From: Eopsaltria australis
Lineage: Eukaryota; Chordata; Aves; Passeriformes; Petroicidae
Length of the DNA: 64,000 bases
Direction of reading: 5' to 3'
Assembly: GCA_034509425.1 (NCBI GenBank)
Contig: JAVTVJ010001130.1
Location: forward strand, 248,001 to 312,000
A program made the position numbers and the translations under genes. The notes under the pieces are model-generated. The model saw only the letters and a program-made list of their open reading frames with translations, ran no database searches and had not been told where the DNA came from. Shown here in pieces: positions 1 through 12,500 of the stretch; position 1 is the stretch's first letter; each line of letters starts with the position of its first letter.

Positions 1-394
1 AAAGGGTTCAGGACTAATTAGGGGAGAAGCTGATTTTAGATGAAGCATCTTAAATTCTTGCCTGGCTAAAATCAGGGTATCAAACACTGCAAATCTCCCA
101 ATCTGGGAAGGAAAAGAACAGAAAATAAAATCAGAGGCTTGAAAATAAAGCTTAAAAAAGGAATATTTCCAATGGTTGACCATTCTGTCGTATCAGAACA
201 TGTCAGGATGTGTCATCAGGGGTCACAAGCCGTGAGCACATTCAGCCCTGACCAAAACTTAAAGAAATTCTATTGAACGAATTATTCCTTTCACAAATAT
301 TAAACCACAGCTAATATTTAATTAATAACGGGGAGGACTTTCAGGGATTTCTAACTTATTTTGGGAAGCGAAATATTTTAAAAACTTGGATAAG
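1..394. other. AT-rich non-repetitive sequence, no gene seen
   Basis: No coding signal. The block has several homeobox-type cores, including TTTAATTAATAAC near 317-329, and could be a regulatory element. No conservation test was possible. Confidence 0.3.
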
Positions 395-427
395 CTTTAA
401 GGTCCCTCCCAACCCAAACCATTCCAC
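395..427 (+). mobile_element. CR1 LINE 3' tip
   Basis: The segment ends with the characteristic avian CR1 3' text, including AGGTCCCTCCCAACCCAAAC and CCATTCCA. It is a very short remnant. Confidence 0.6.
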
Positions 428-769
428 GGAACTCTCCACGTCCTCCCAAACTGGAAATGCCAAGGGGGGGATCAAGCACTGCCCTTCTGGTTTGTCAGAA
501 GTCCCTTAAAGACCTCATCTCCACGTGACAGAACACTGATTTTATGAGCTCCCAACTCATCACCAACATCTGGGCGAGGCCACAGCCTTTTAGCAGAGGG
601 AAGGGAAGCTCTGGAAGCGGTTGAATTCCGTGGGGCTCCAGCTGGGGCTCGCAGGGAGCCTGGGCGGGGGTGTTGCCACCGTAATGGGATTTCCCCCGGA
701 GGAAAACTCCCCCTGCAATGCCCAGACACGGCAGAAAGCACAATTAACTCCACTGCAGGAGCCTTAAGC

Positions 770-1015
770 CCACTTTCCTTGAGTGTTGTGTAATTAAAAC
801 CCCGGCCTTGTTAATACATTAGTGAGATGTTTGCATATAATTCATCAAATGTTTATGAAAATGCGTAACAAATAATCCTGACAAACAAGTTGCTTAATTG
901 AGAGAAGGGCTGGGAAGCCTTGTGAATTTTTAATAAAAAGGGGGAAGGAAGCACGCTACATTAATCAGACGAAGTTATCTCATTCAATATTTTCAAGTGG
1001 CTCCTCCAGCACACA
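770..1015. promoter_or_regulatory. candidate conserved noncoding element, AT-rich
   Basis: An AT-rich, repeat-free block in GC-richer surroundings. It contains several homeobox cores (TAATTAAAAC, TTAATACATTAG) and the POU-IV-like ATAATTCAT at 837-845. Function is inferred from composition and motifs only. Confidence 0.35.
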
Positions 1016-3095
1016 TTTTATTTCATGTCTTGCACAAAAGGAGCAGTCTCTGTCCTCCAGTGAGGTTTGCAGAGCAAGCCCTGCCTCGCTCCAAACGGGC
1101 TTTGGCTGGAGGCGTTTCCTCTGTTGCTGATCAAAATCCCAATTTTTCCTTCTGGGATTTGCACTGAGGAGCCTGAGTGTCCTTCTGCAGGCTGCAGAGA
1201 AGCAGGGGTGGTGTCAGAGCCCACAGCAGGGAGCTGAGCTCCCACCCAGCCCTCTCCTCTCTCAGCCACTCTCCCTCGTCCTGTCACTCCAAGCTCCTGG
1301 AAAATCCCCACCTTTCCTGCAGGATTCTTTCCCACCACGTCCATCTCCTCTTGGAGCAAGAGGCTGTGAGCCCACAGCTCCTCAGGTCTCCCCAGGGAGC
1401 GAGATGCACCATCAGGAGAGAGGATCGGATCCCAGAGCAGCCTGGTTTGTTTCCTCCAGCTCCTCACAATCCTCTGGGATCACACAAACATTTAATCCTG
1501 GGTCTAAGTGCTCAGAAGTGCAGCGTTCACGGGTCAGACTGAGCTTTCCTGGTCATTGGTTTGGTCTAAGTTTGGATGGACAGGAGAAAGAGCAAGGTTG
1601 GGAATGGAGGAGAGAGGAAGAGTGGAACAGAAGGAGAGAATGGATGGAAAAGGAGGGTTTGGGATGAGGGAGGTGGAGATTCATGGGGGGTGTAAGAGGA
1701 GACAGCCACATCTGGGGAGAGCAGAGGGCTGACCCTGCCCAGGTGGGTCAGAGCACCAGCACCTCGCCTTGCTGAGGATCCTGGCAGATCCTCACCTCCT
1801 TCCCTCTCCTTCTCCAGCCCCAGCTCCTGCCCTGGCTGCTTCCACCCTGCTCCTCACGGTTCCCTCCATCCCAGCTGGAAGCAGGCAGGGAAAGCTGCAG
1901 TTGGGAGCCTGAGGTGGAAACTGCTCAGGCCCAACAAAGCTCAGCCCAGCACATTTGAGTGCACTCCCAAAGCGCTGCCGCCGAGCCGGTCAGGGATGGA
2001 GGAACAGAGACTCCGTGGTTTGAAAAGCTCCCAGCCCAGAGTCAGCATTTCTGCCCTGCCCTTCCTCATGGATAATTCAGCACGGGACTTGTTGATGAGC
2101 ACTCATAGTCTGCTCCCAGTGGAGTTGATGATCTTCCTTCCTCGGAGCGGCCTCTCTGCTCTCTCCCCACCGCCGGGGAGCTGTGGCTGGAGCAGGGCTG
2201 GGCTGGTGCCACCACTGCCCCGTCCAGGATGGGGCTGGAGGACGGAGCTGGTGGCCCTGGCTGGTGCTGGTGGCAGCCAGGCAAGGACTGGGGGAGAGGG
2301 GTCCACGGGAGAGAGGAAAGTGGGAGAAGTGCAGTGGGAAGTGAGTGGTGTTAATGAAATATTCAGCAGTGGTGGGCCTGAACGCATTGCCGAAATTGCA
2401 GAAGCAGAGATGATTAATATTTCACAGGGTAAGCTGCCACTTGGCTGCTTTCTGCACACAGATTCCACCCCCACATGCACACACACCCCTTCCTCCTCCC
2501 TCCCACCCTCCTCCAGCTCCCCCAAACTCTGCCTCCACCCCTTCCCTGGCTCCAGCTGACGGCTCCCACCTTGGCTGGGGGAGGTTCCCCAGCCCTTCCG
2601 TGAGCTCTGCCCAAGGGACGCCAGGTCCCGGAGTTGCCTGGTGGGAAAAGCACCCGGAGGAGGGGGAAGGGAGTCGAGGGAAAGCACGTAATTTATTTTT
2701 CATGGGCATGGGAGAGCAGGTTGTCCTATTTAGTCACATTAGATGCTCTGTTAACACAACAGGAAGGGGAAAAAAAGAAAAGGGGCTGAATAAATGCTTG
2801 GAGCTGAAGAAGGCTGCTCCGGGGCTCTCTGGGAAATGGGGCCTGGTCTTTCAGGGGGTTAAGTGTTTTGGCTCTGGATGAGGCTCCCATGGGGTGTCCC
2901 ACGTAGAGGGATGGGTGGTTAAGAGGTCAAGGAATATGGGGCTCTTCCTCAGCTGGTTTGGTGCAGCTGGAGTGGCCCAAGGTGTGGGGTTTGGGACATT
3001 TCCACCCGTCTGGAGTGGAGACAGGTGAGTGCCAGCACATGGAGGAGCTTCCTACAAACACCCTCAGAGCAGCCCAACCCCTGACCTCCTGCAAA
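1016..3095. other. intergenic, unique sequence
   Basis: No supported gene. There is a purine-rich GGA stretch at 1580-1680 and a C/T-rich stretch at 2460-2550. Open frames here are short, overlap on both strands and match no family I recognise. Confidence 0.4.
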
Positions 3096-3464
3096 CAAGA
3101 AGATTTTGGGTGATCTTATCGTGGCCTTCCAGGACATGAAGAGGCTACGAGAAAGATGGAGAGAGACTTTGTAGAAGGGATGCAGTGACAGGACACAGGG
3201 AATGGCTTCCCAGTGCCAGAGGGCAGGGATGGATGGGAGATTGGGCAGGAATTGTTCCCTGGGAGGGTGGGCAGGCCCTGGCACAGATTCCCAGATTTGC
3301 TGTGGCTGCCCCTGGATCCCTGGCAGTGCCCAAGGCCAGGCTGGACACTGGGGCTTGGAGCAGCCTGGGATAGAGGAAGGTGTCCCTGCCATGGCAGGGG
3401 TGGCACTGGATGGGCTCTAAGGTCCCTCCCAACCCAAACCATTCCATGATTCTGGGATTCTCCC
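3096..3464 (+). mobile_element. CR1 LINE 3' end fragment
   Basis: Sense-strand CR1, from the GATCTTATCGTGGCCTTCCA motif through the GGGCAGGAATTGTTCCCTGG segment to the terminal CCAACCCAAACCATTCCATG and ATTCTGGGATTC repeats. It is a 5'-truncated copy with a typical CR1 3' UTR. Confidence 0.9.
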
Positions 3465-4748
3465 TGCCCATGGAGGATTCTTGTCATACCCAACCAGCCT
3501 GGCAGGGGCACAAGGCCCATCCCAGCCATCCCTTGTGGAGCTGCTGCCCCGTCCTGCCCGGAACTCACCAGGACAGGTGCAGGGTGTGAAATGCAGATGT
3601 GGGCAGAGGCAGGAGGGGGAACCCCGTCCAGAGTGCCAGGTCTGGGGAGAACAGACACCTGGATTTCCATTGTGTAAGTGGGGATTTGTCCAGGCTGGTG
3701 GAGGAACAACTTGAACTGGAAAGGAATACAAAGTGAATTCTTCCTGCATCCCAAGAGTGTTCCCTCCAGGGCGGAGGTCAAGTGCATCGTGTGGCAGCGT
3801 TTGGATTCAGAATAAAATCAGTGGCAAGGGCGCAAACCTGGGGCAGGCACAGGGACTGAATAAAGAGGAGTGTGGGTGAGGCAGCAGAGAGCACCCCCTC
3901 ACCCTGCGGGTCATTTACATGTGCAGGAGGTGACCTGGTGACATGGGACGGGGGACAGGGACACCGATGTGAGGCATTTAAATGCTGCCCTGAGCACATT
4001 CAGCCGCTGATAGGAGCAGCTTTCTGAGCACAGCTGGAGGGGAAGTGACCAGCTCCTCTGGAAAAGGGAAACTCCGTGCTCAAAGGCTCGGCTGGAATTT
4101 ACTCTCATTTCTGTTCTCCACTTCTCCGTGGAAACTGGGGGCCTTGTTGGTTTCTCCCGTTGGATTGTCCCCCCATCCCACGTGGATTCCATGGGCAGGG
4201 TTTGGTCCTGAGTTCCTGGATCAGAGCTCTTCTGAAGGGAGAAGGTTGAGCACAAAGCCTGAAACGCCGGTGGAGACGGGATTTGTCCACAGCTTTTGTG
4301 GACAAAAAGGGAGCACTTCCCAACTCAGTAAAATTCTGGCCAATGATGCTGATGACCTCAGGAGGTCCTTCCTTTGTTGTGAAGCCGGATCAAACCTAGA
4401 CCACATCCAGCTAAAACTCTGTTCTTCAGGATCTCCCACCTTCCCCTCCTTCCATGCCCAGGGCTGGTGTCCAGCTGGAAACCAACATGAGACCCTGCAC
4501 TGGGGCTTCAGGCTGGAGTCTGAAGAGTTCCTTAGATTATTGACTGATTCCACTGATTTATTGATTAGTCAAGGGCCTTTTTGAGGTCCTGTCTTCTCTT
4601 TCTGATCTCAGACTGAGAGGCCTTTCCTTAGAGCTCAGGTTTATTGGGGCTGCTCAACAGCAAAGTCAGGTTTGAGCTGCAGGCTCCAGTCTGGGGCAGG
4701 GCATGGGTTTGGGATTTGAGTTTGGAGCTGTTCCATGCTGTGGTGCAT
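3465..4748. other. intergenic, unique sequence
   Basis: No gene, repeat family or RNA recognised. Mixed GC content with no long conserved frame. Confidence 0.35.
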
Positions 4749-4808
4749 GGAAAACTGAAGATGTTCCTGGAAAACTGAAGATGTTCCTGGAAAACTGAAG
4801 ATGTTCTT
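4749..4808. repeat. three-copy 20-bp tandem repeat
   Basis: Three adjacent copies of GGAAAACTGAAGATGTTCCT. The last two bases differ in the third copy. Confidence 0.9.
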
Positions 4809-5480
4809 CAGAGATGTGCAGAGGAAATCTGATGGAGTAAAACATGTCAGAGGGTTTCACACACCTGCCCCAAAGCCAAAGGGATATTTGGTGTCAGGGC
4901 AGGTGAGCTGGGTCTGAACAGCACCAAAACTCCTCAACCCAACCACGACCTCACCCAAATTCCTCATCCTTCCTTTTGACTGCATCCTGAGACCTTTTGC
5001 TCAGGTTCCCTGTCTATAATGCCATCGATTCCCTTGCAGATTGTTCAGTGACTGTGGAAAAGAAGACGAAATTCCGCTCATGGGGTTCCCCTCCTGCCCG
5101 GGGTGAGCTGCAGCCCCAAAGGGATCGGGGGGGTCTTGGTGTTTGCCCTCGAGCCAAGGTTTTATCAGGACACATTAAACCAGGCTTCTTGGAGACCTTC
5201 ACTGTGGAGAGTAAAACGTTTTTACTGACACAATGCTCTGTAAACCCCCTGGGCCTCTATTATTATTATTGATAATATCATTAATATCATTGTTATGGTT
5301 ATTGTTGCTGTGGTTGTTGTTGTCGTTATTTTTGCATACAACCTGATCATTTTCCCAATAAATTCAGGGCAATAAGGGTTATCAGGGAGCTTGGGAAGGG
5401 CACCCAGCTCCACTTCCATACTTTCCAACCAAAGCCTGGCAGAAATCCCCAATTTGACTTCCCTGGCCACGGCCACAGCG
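4809..5480. other. intergenic, with TAT/TTG low-complexity tract
   Basis: Contains a TAT-, ATC- and TTG-rich simple stretch at about 5256-5335. No gene seen. Confidence 0.4.
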
Positions 5481-5481
5481 G

Positions 5482-5962
5482 AATGTTGGGAATCAAGGGC
5501 TGTGCTCCTGCACTATTGGGTTTCACTGTGTGTGTTATAGAAAATCAGCCTGGAATGCCCAGAGGGAGCCTCTGCCCTGGCCCAGAGGTGCCCAGGAAGC
5601 ACATCCAGGGCACCAGGGATGGGCATGGCAAAGAGGATCATGGCTTTGTGGCCTCTGCACCCATTGTGGGAGAGGATTGTAGGCTGGGCCCTTCTAGGGG
5701 ATTGTTTCTCTTTGCTGTTGATGGGATGGCACATCCTGGGGCTGGGATGGGATCAAGGGAATTTTCCCTGCCCAGCAGTGGGCAGTGGCCATAGGGCAGT
5801 AGCCATGGCAGTAGCCACAGGAGGAGCCATAGGAGCAGTGTGAGCAGCAGTCCCAGAGTGATCTGGAGCAGTCTCAGTCTGTGTCTGTAGAATAAAGAAC
5901 TCTGCACAGCATCACAGTCTCCTCACAGCACTCCTTGGCCCTGTGCTGAATCCTGCACTACA
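5482..5962 (+). mobile_element. possible old LTR-like sequence
   Basis: A non-unique-looking block contains an AATAAA at about 5891 followed by a GCAC-rich tail ending CACTACA, resembling the 3' half of an avian ERV LTR. I could not find matching inverted ends or a target duplication, so this is a weak call. Confidence 0.2.
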
Positions 5963-6345
5963 CCAGCACCACCTCGGAGCTGCAGGCGTGGCGGTCAGGC
6001 ATCAGTGATGGATTCCCCCAGCCATTCCCAGCTCCGCTCCCTGCTCGGATCGTTTCCATCCCCGAGAACAGGAGATATTGATTTTGATAGCGATGCTTCC
6101 TCGCCTCTGCAAGGGCCACAGCCGCCCTCGCCGCGGGGACACCGAGCTCCCTCCTCATCTGCTCTGGTGACAGCCCTCCAGCGCTCCCAGACTGACACTG
6201 GGCTGGGCATGGTCTCCTTTTCCCACCAGGAATTCTGCCGGCTTTGCCGTTCATTTTTGGTGTCACTGTTTGGTCCCGTGGTTTCTCCTGAGGGAGGAAC
6301 CAGCGGCGTCTCTGGAGGGAGGGAGAGGAGCAAGTTTTGATCTCA
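5963..6345. other. intergenic, unique sequence
   Basis: No gene recognised. The strand bears short overlapping frames only. Confidence 0.3.
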
Positions 6346-6562
6346 TTCATGGAATCATAGATCATGGAATTCCAGGATGGTTGGCTTGGAAGAGACTCTA
6401 AAGCTCATCTCCTTCCTTACCATGGCAGGAACACCTCCCACCATCCCAGGCTGCTCCAAGCCCCAATGTCCAAGCTGGGCTTGGACACTTCCAGGGATCC
6501 AAGGGCAGCCGCAGCTTCTCTGGGAATCTGTGCCAGGGCCTGCCCACCCTCCCAGGCAGGAA
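6346..6562 (-). mobile_element. CR1 LINE 3' fragment
   Basis: Antisense CR1, from ATCATGGAATTCCAGGATGG through GGCTGCTCCAAGCCCCAATG to CTCCCAGGCAGGAATTCC. Confidence 0.85.
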
Positions 6563-6714
6563 TTCCATCCTGACAGAAGCCACGGAGCCTCTGGCTGTCC
6601 ACAGGCCTGGCTGCCTGCCACGAGCAGCGCAGTGATTTCCAGAAATCCAGGAAATATCCGCAATCCGTGCTCGGGGTCAGGTGGTGAGAGAGGAAATCCA
6701 ATCATCTGACACTG

Positions 6715-7025
6715 GTCAGCCAGTGAGGATATGGGTTTGTCAATAATTGGCTTTAATTAAGTCAAAGTTGTTTCATTAATATCGTTTTAAATGGATTCCC
6801 TGCAAATCCTGCCTGGGGGAGTGTCAGGGCTGGGAGAGGCTGATTTTACTTATTTTAACCAAGAACTGGGTGCTGTTTGCTGGTTTCCCCTCAACTGGGA
6901 CAGGAATCACACTGGAAAAGCTGCACTCCAGTAAATAATTGAAAATTTTTTTGCTCCTACTCTTTTATTCCGTGCATTTTTTAAAAATAACAGCTTAAAA
7001 ATTAACCAAAACAGGTTGCCGGGCT
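6715..7025. promoter_or_regulatory. candidate conserved noncoding element, AT-rich
   Basis: Repeat-free AT-rich block with several homeobox cores: CAATAATTGG, TTTAATTAAG, and TCATTAAT at 6773-6780, which resembles the BRN3 site core. Regulatory role is inferred. Confidence 0.35.
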
Positions 7026-7772
7026 CCCCAGGGAGGCGTTGTGTGCAGCAAAATTACCGAGTGTAAATGAGGATGTGAGGGGTGGTTGGGGTCAGGATGT
7101 GCCCTGCCCCAGGGTGGCCAGAAGGAGATTCCTGCATTTCCACCCCCACACCCTGGTGTGGATGGAGCCTCTGGAATTTTGTCAAGGCGGGACCAGCCCC
7201 GCTGAATCCTGAGGATCTGGGGATGGGCAACGTGTTAAAATCGTGCTCCAGCCGAACACAAACTGTGGGACTCAGCTCAGGGGCAGCCCCGAGGTCTGTG
7301 GGGCAGAAAAGACTGGGGAATCTCCCAGTTCCTGGGAAATCCTGGAAGAACAACCCCTTTGGCAGGTGGTTTTCCCATCTGTCTCACACTTCGGGTGAGC
7401 ACTGCTGTCCTCTCCATGGGACAAGGGGATGTTTGGGCTCAGATGCCTCGTTTTTGGGTGGATGGAACTGTGGGAGGCCCTAAGGAAGGGCTCTGTCCTG
7501 CAGCCTCAGTGCTGGAATTGATTGGGAAGGTGCCTGGTGACACCAGGACTCTGACCTGTCCCAGCAGGTGAAGCCACTTGGCCACCCTGAGAAGCAGCTG
7601 AGCCCCCTGTGCCATGGTCAGAACAAGAGTCTGGGGTCACTGCCAGACCCAGAATGTCCCCAGCACTTCCCTCCCTTCAGCTGCCTCTGGAGTTTGGCCA
7701 TTTCTCACATCAAACCCTTTAACCACCAGGAGAACCCCCCCAGCCCTCACCATGCTTTCCTTCCATCGTCTC
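7026..7772. other. intergenic, unique sequence
   Basis: No gene or repeat family recognised. Confidence 0.3.
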
Positions 7773-7808
7773 CTGGCACATCTGGCACATCTGGCACATC
7801 TGGCACAT
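7773..7808. repeat. four-copy 9-bp tandem repeat
   Basis: Four exact copies of CTGGCACAT. Confidence 0.95.
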
Positions 7809-7944
7809 CTGGTGGCTCCTTCCCTCCACACCAGCAGCTCGAGCTCCAGCCAGGAGCTCATCCATGCTCTGGTCACCTGCTTGGGACACTCTCCAAAAAG
7901 CACAGGCTGGTGGCAAACAGAAGGACCAGGGCCCATGGTGAAGG

Positions 7945-8640
7945 TCAGGCGTGGGATGTGCTGGCTCAGCTGTGGGATATCCTGGCTCAGCTGTGGGATG
8001 TGCTGGGTCAGGTGTGGGATGTGCTGGGGCAGGTGTGGGATATCCTGGGTCAGCTGTGGGATATCCTAGCTTAGGTATGGGATATCCTAGCTTAGGTATG
8101 GGATATCCTGGATCAGGTGTGGGATATCCTGGCTCAGCTGTGGGATGTCCTGGCTCAGGTGTGGGATGTCCTGGGTCAGCTGTGGGATATCCTGGATCAG
8201 GGCAGGTGTGGGATGTGCTGGCTCAGGTGTGGGATATCCTGGGGCAGGTGTGGGATATCCTGGCTCAGCTGTGGGATGTCCTGGGTCAGGTGTGGGATGT
8301 CCTGGGTCAGGTATGGAATGTCCTGGCTCAGGTGTGGGATATCCTGGGTCAGGTGTGGGATATCCTGGCTCAGGTATGCGATATCCTGGCTCAGCTGTGG
8401 GATATCCTGGGTCAGGTATGGGATATCCTGGCTCAGGTATGGGATATCCTGGCTCAGGTGTGGGATATCCTGGCTCAGGTATGGGATATCCTGGCTCAGC
8501 TGTGGGATATCCTGGCTCAGGTATGGAATGTCCTGGCTCAGGTGTGGGATATCTTGGCTCAGGTATGGGATATCCTGGCTCAGCTGTAGGATATCCTGGC
8601 TCAGCTGTGGGATATCCTGGCTCAGCTGTGGGATGCGCTG
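7945..8640. repeat. 21-bp minisatellite, about 33 copies
   Basis: The unit is close to GTGGGATATCCTGGCTCAGG, with variants CTGGGTCA, GGGGCA and ATGTGCTGG. Because 21 is divisible by three, all plus-strand frames and one minus frame stay open across it, giving 7-residue repeats such as WDILAQV and GYPTAEP. The resulting frames of up to 384 codons are artefacts. Confidence 0.95.
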
Positions 8641-8889
8641 GTTTCTCCCCTTTCCTCCTGGTGCTGCACAAGGTGAGGCAGAGGGTTCACCTCACCCCTC
8701 TGGGAGCTCCTGGAATCCCTCCCCTTGCCAAGAGCTCCGATGGCAAACCCTGGAGAGCCCCTGGCCCTGGCCGTGTGCCCCCCACCCCAGAGGTGCCCTG
8801 TCCCCCCAGCCCTGCCCGACCTTCCTGCTGGAAGCAGCTGGATTTTGGCCGGCTCCTGCAAGGGAAAGCAACGCTTTTTTCTTTCCCCT

Positions 8890-9160
8890 TCTTCTTCTCC
8901 AGCTGCATTTTGATGGGGCTGGAGATCTCTCGGAGGAAGATGCTCTTCCCTTTTTATCAATTAGGAGCACACACTCCCTGGCTCTCTCCCACCCCTGCTC
9001 TGCTTTCCTCCCAGCTCCCCTCGGCTGCCGCTCGCAGACAAAGATGTGTGAGTTCTTTGATCTGCCTGGCAGCCCCCACTGGGGGATTGGCTCCGGGGTT
9101 AATTACACACAGCCCGGCTCCGGCTGTGGCACGGAGCCGTTCGGCTGGAGAGGGAGCTGT
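8890..9160. promoter_or_regulatory. candidate conserved noncoding element
   Basis: Repeat-free sequence containing TTTTTATCAATTAGGAGCAC and GGGGTTAATTACACAC, both homeobox-type cores. It lies just beyond the 21-bp minisatellite. Inferred from motifs only. Confidence 0.25.
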
Positions 9161-10461
9161 CCCTTCTCCCCCACCCCAGCTACAAACTTCAAGGGGACAG
9201 GAGGGCAAGGAAGGTACCACTGAAACCCCTTTTGATATGACAAACGGGCTCCTTGCTTGGCTCTCTGGTTCTTGTTTTGTTTGTCTAACTGGTGTTTGAA
9301 ATATGGATGAGCTCTCAGTCCTGAGGGTGCAGCCACTGTCTTAACAAAACCTTGTCTTCTCCCCCCTGTTCCCATCCCCGCCTGGAGCTCAGCTCCGTCC
9401 GTCTGTCCGTCTGTCTGTCATTCCCATCCGTGTGTCCGTGCCTGGAGCCCTCTGGCTCAGCCCATTCCCAAGGGGATGCAGAGGCTGGGCCCTCTCTCAT
9501 CCCACAGCCGAGTGCTCTGCAGCAGGGACAGAGCCAGGGACCTCCTCCAGCATCATCAGAGCCGGGAGCTTTGCATTCCCTCCCTCTCCCTGCGCCTGCC
9601 TTGCTCTGGGATTATCTTCTTGATTTCTCCCTTTTTCCCTTTAAAACCACTTAAATCCCTCTGTGCCTCAGTTTCCCAGTCTCCACGATAAAGGCAAGGA
9701 ACATTTATCCCCTCCTCAGGGCTGGATTGAGGCTGATTGATTTGCTTGTCCAACATCCCGAGCGGAGCAGTGCTGTGGAGGAGAGCTCCCGGCGTAATCC
9801 CCCTGCCTTAGGAAAATCCTGCCCAAAAGGAGCTTACACGGATGCTCCAGGGCAGGGCGTGCTTGGATTTCAGAGCTTTTCCAGTGGCTCATCAGCCCCT
9901 CCATTGGCTTCTGGGCTTCCAGACCATGTCCAGGGGTGGGGCAGTGGGAATTCCAGGGAATGAGATCAGCCTCGGGTGAGATGAGAGCTGGGCAGTGCTC
10001 GGTGTCCTCAGTGCCATCACCACACAGAGCTCAGCCCACGTGGCCCTCGGAGCAGCTTTAGGGCAAGATCCAAATTCCCCACATAAAACGCTTTCCTGCT
10101 GCCATCCAGGACCAGCTCTGCTTCCTGTCAGTTGAAAAAAAAATCCATGGTTTGGGGGAAAATTTGCCTGACTTGAGGATTTGGACAAGGCCAGCACGTG
10201 GGGAAGTGACAGAGCCCAGGGCCACGCAAGCTGAGGACGCACAGCTGCATTTTTCCTTGGCAGGAAGAAGTTCCAGTTGGCTTGTGCAGGGAACCTTGGG
10301 TGGATCCCAAACTCTCCCACACCACGATGGCCTCTGGGTTTCTCCTTAGGTCCCAGTTTGCTCAGCAGATGTTGGAGTTCTTGGATAAAACACCAACGAG
10401 TTGTGGCTCATCCTCCACCTCACCTCACACACTGCTGGGTGGAGACACAGCTCAGCTCTTT
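9161..10461. other. intergenic, unique sequence
   Basis: No supported gene. Contains a CCGTCTGT simple stretch at 9395-9435. Confidence 0.3.
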
Positions 10462-10980
10462 CTCCATCCATCCATGGATCCATCCATCCCTCCATCCATC
10501 CATGGATCCATCCATCCCTCCATCCATCCATGGATCCATCCATCCCTCCATCCATCCATGGATCCATGGATCCATCCATCCATCCATCCATCCATCCATC
10601 TATCCCTCCATCCCTCCATCCATCCATCATCCATCCATCCATCCATCATGCGCCCATCATCCATGGATCATGGATCCATGGATCATCCATACAGTCCATC
10701 TATGCCGCTCCATCCTCCTCCATCCATCTCTCCATCCCTCCATCCATCGCCATCATCCATCGCATCATCCCATGGATCGCATCCATCCATCCATGACCAT
10801 CCTCCATCCATCATTCCATCCATCCCATCGCATCCATCGCGTCGCATGCTCCATGCATCATCCATCCATCCCTCCATCCATCCACTCATCCATCCCTCCA
10901 TCCATCCATCCCTCCATCCATCCATCCATCCATCCATCCATCCCTCCATCCATCCATCCCTCCATCCATTCCCCCATCAA
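10462..10980. repeat. CCAT-type tetranucleotide-derived satellite
   Basis: Tandem CCAT/TCCA units with interspersed CCCT and palindromic ATGGATCCAT segments. The opposite strand reads ATGG, as in the arrays at 13.6 and 27.9 kb. Long HPS-type frames here are artefacts. Confidence 0.95.
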
Positions 10981-11176
10981 TGCTGCTGTCCCCAAGCTCC
11001 ACATGTCCCTTTCAAAAGCTGCTCTGTGGGCAGGGGACACGTCTGGAGGCAGCACTTGAGGGGTGGCAGCCACCCCTGGAGGCCTCTCTGCTCTTTCTCG
11101 AAAGGTCAAACACCTGGACAGACCAAGAGCCTCAGAGAAAGCCCCTTCCCCTCCTCAGTCCTGTCCCTGCTCACGG
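10981..11176. other. intergenic, unique sequence
   Basis: Short unique spacer between two arrays. Nothing recognised. Confidence 0.3.
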
Positions 11177-11254
11177 TGTCACCCTCTGCTGTCACCCTCT
11201 GCTGTCACCCTCTGCTGTCACCCTCTGCTGTCACCCTCTGCTGTCACCCTCTGC
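11177..11254. repeat. six-copy 13-bp tandem repeat
   Basis: Six consecutive copies of TGTCACCCTCTGC. Confidence 0.95.
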
Positions 11255-11785
11255 CTCCTGCCACTCTCCCCAGCCACCCCACAGACAGAGAAAAGGAGAT
11301 GAGGTTCCTTTCAAACTTTCCTGCAAGAGAGGGAAAAGATTCCTTCAGGGATATTTTTCCAGCATCAAGTTCGCCCTTCCTTATGGGGCATGTTTTTATC
11401 TTGGATCAGCTTCACCCATCTCCTGCTGGCACTGACGGGAGATGCTGCAACAGGAGGGAATACATCAGGATACGTCAGGAAACAAAAATTCACAGTGAGG
11501 AAGAGTTTGGCTCCCTCACAGCAGCTCTAGGAGTGGTGGGGTCTTCCCCAGAACTTGTTGAACACTCACTCACTGTGTGAAGGGGCTTTTCCCTCTGTGG
11601 GATCATTTCACAACCCCAAATCCAACCCTCCCGCTCCCCTCCCTGGCCACAGGCACAGGTCTGGGTGAGGAGCGCTCTGGGATGACCGCTCCTTTATGGA
11701 GAGGTCCTGCCAGGGTGGTGGAGGTCTCCCAGAGCCCTGCAGGATCCCCCCGGATCCCTCAGAGGGTCACTGCTCACACGGACTC
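11255..11785. other. intergenic, unique sequence
   Basis: No gene recognised. Confidence 0.3.
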
Positions 11786-11915
11786 AGCCAGGTGCTGTCA
11801 CTCAATTCATCCTTCAGTGTTTCTCCTCGAGTCATCTGTAAATGAAATAACACACCTGAAATTTGATTTTTACTGGGTTTGTTACTCATTTGCTTGAATT
11901 TTGCACATTTTCCTT
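11786..11915. promoter_or_regulatory. candidate conserved noncoding element
   Basis: AT-rich and repeat-free, with an ACACCTG E-box-type motif beside AAATTTGATTTTTA. Inferred. Confidence 0.25.
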
Positions 11916-12325
11916 GGCACGGGGGCCTCTGTGCCTTTGGGGGAGCTGGGACAGGGAGGAAGAGGGAGATTTGAGAAGTCACCTCAGAGCTCTGAGCTCG
12001 GGCTGAGAGCAGGTCCCCAGGGCTTGGCTGCGTGCGTGGGAAGCCGTGGCCACCAAAAGGAGCTTTGGGGACACGTGGGGGTCAGCAGCGCCCACGGCAG
12101 CAGCTGCGTTGTGCCGAAACCGCCCTGGAAGCTGCTCTTGTGGGACAGCACCAAGCCGATCCCGGGGCTGCCTTCCCTGGAAGGAGCTGGAGCCTCTTCC
12201 TCGTGCTTTCCCAACCCTCAGCTTGTGCTCAGCGATGTCTCAGCCCCGCCAGGCGCTGCTGCACCCCCTCTGTGACAGGTGACAGGACCCCCTGAGCAGC
12301 AGCGCCGCCGGGCAGGTGCCGTCCG
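11916..12325. other. intergenic, GC-rich unique sequence
   Basis: No gene recognised. Overlapping short frames occur on both strands. Confidence 0.3.
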
Positions 12326-12500
12326 GGGAGGCAATGGTTAATCTCCCGAAGCCTGCAGCCCTGGTGGGCTTTTCCCCCGGAATAATGAGGAGCGGAGCGT
12401 GCCCATGGCAGTGTGATTACCGCCTGTTTATTTTTTCATGAGGCTCCTCCGCTGTGTGTCACTCTCGTGTCACCATCCGTAAACACATCGATCCCTCCGT
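12326..12500. promoter_or_regulatory. candidate conserved noncoding element
   Basis: Repeat-free block with GGAATAATGAGG, GTGATTACCG and CATCCGTAAACACATCGATC, i.e. homeobox- and forkhead-like cores. Function not shown. Confidence 0.25.

Noticed and set aside
5482..5962. Second LTR
   Set aside because: AATAAA and a plausible tail are present, but no matching inverted ends or target duplication. Kept only as a low-confidence feature.
7945..8640. CRISPR-like array
   Set aside because: Units are directly tandem with no unique spacers, and the genome is a vertebrate.
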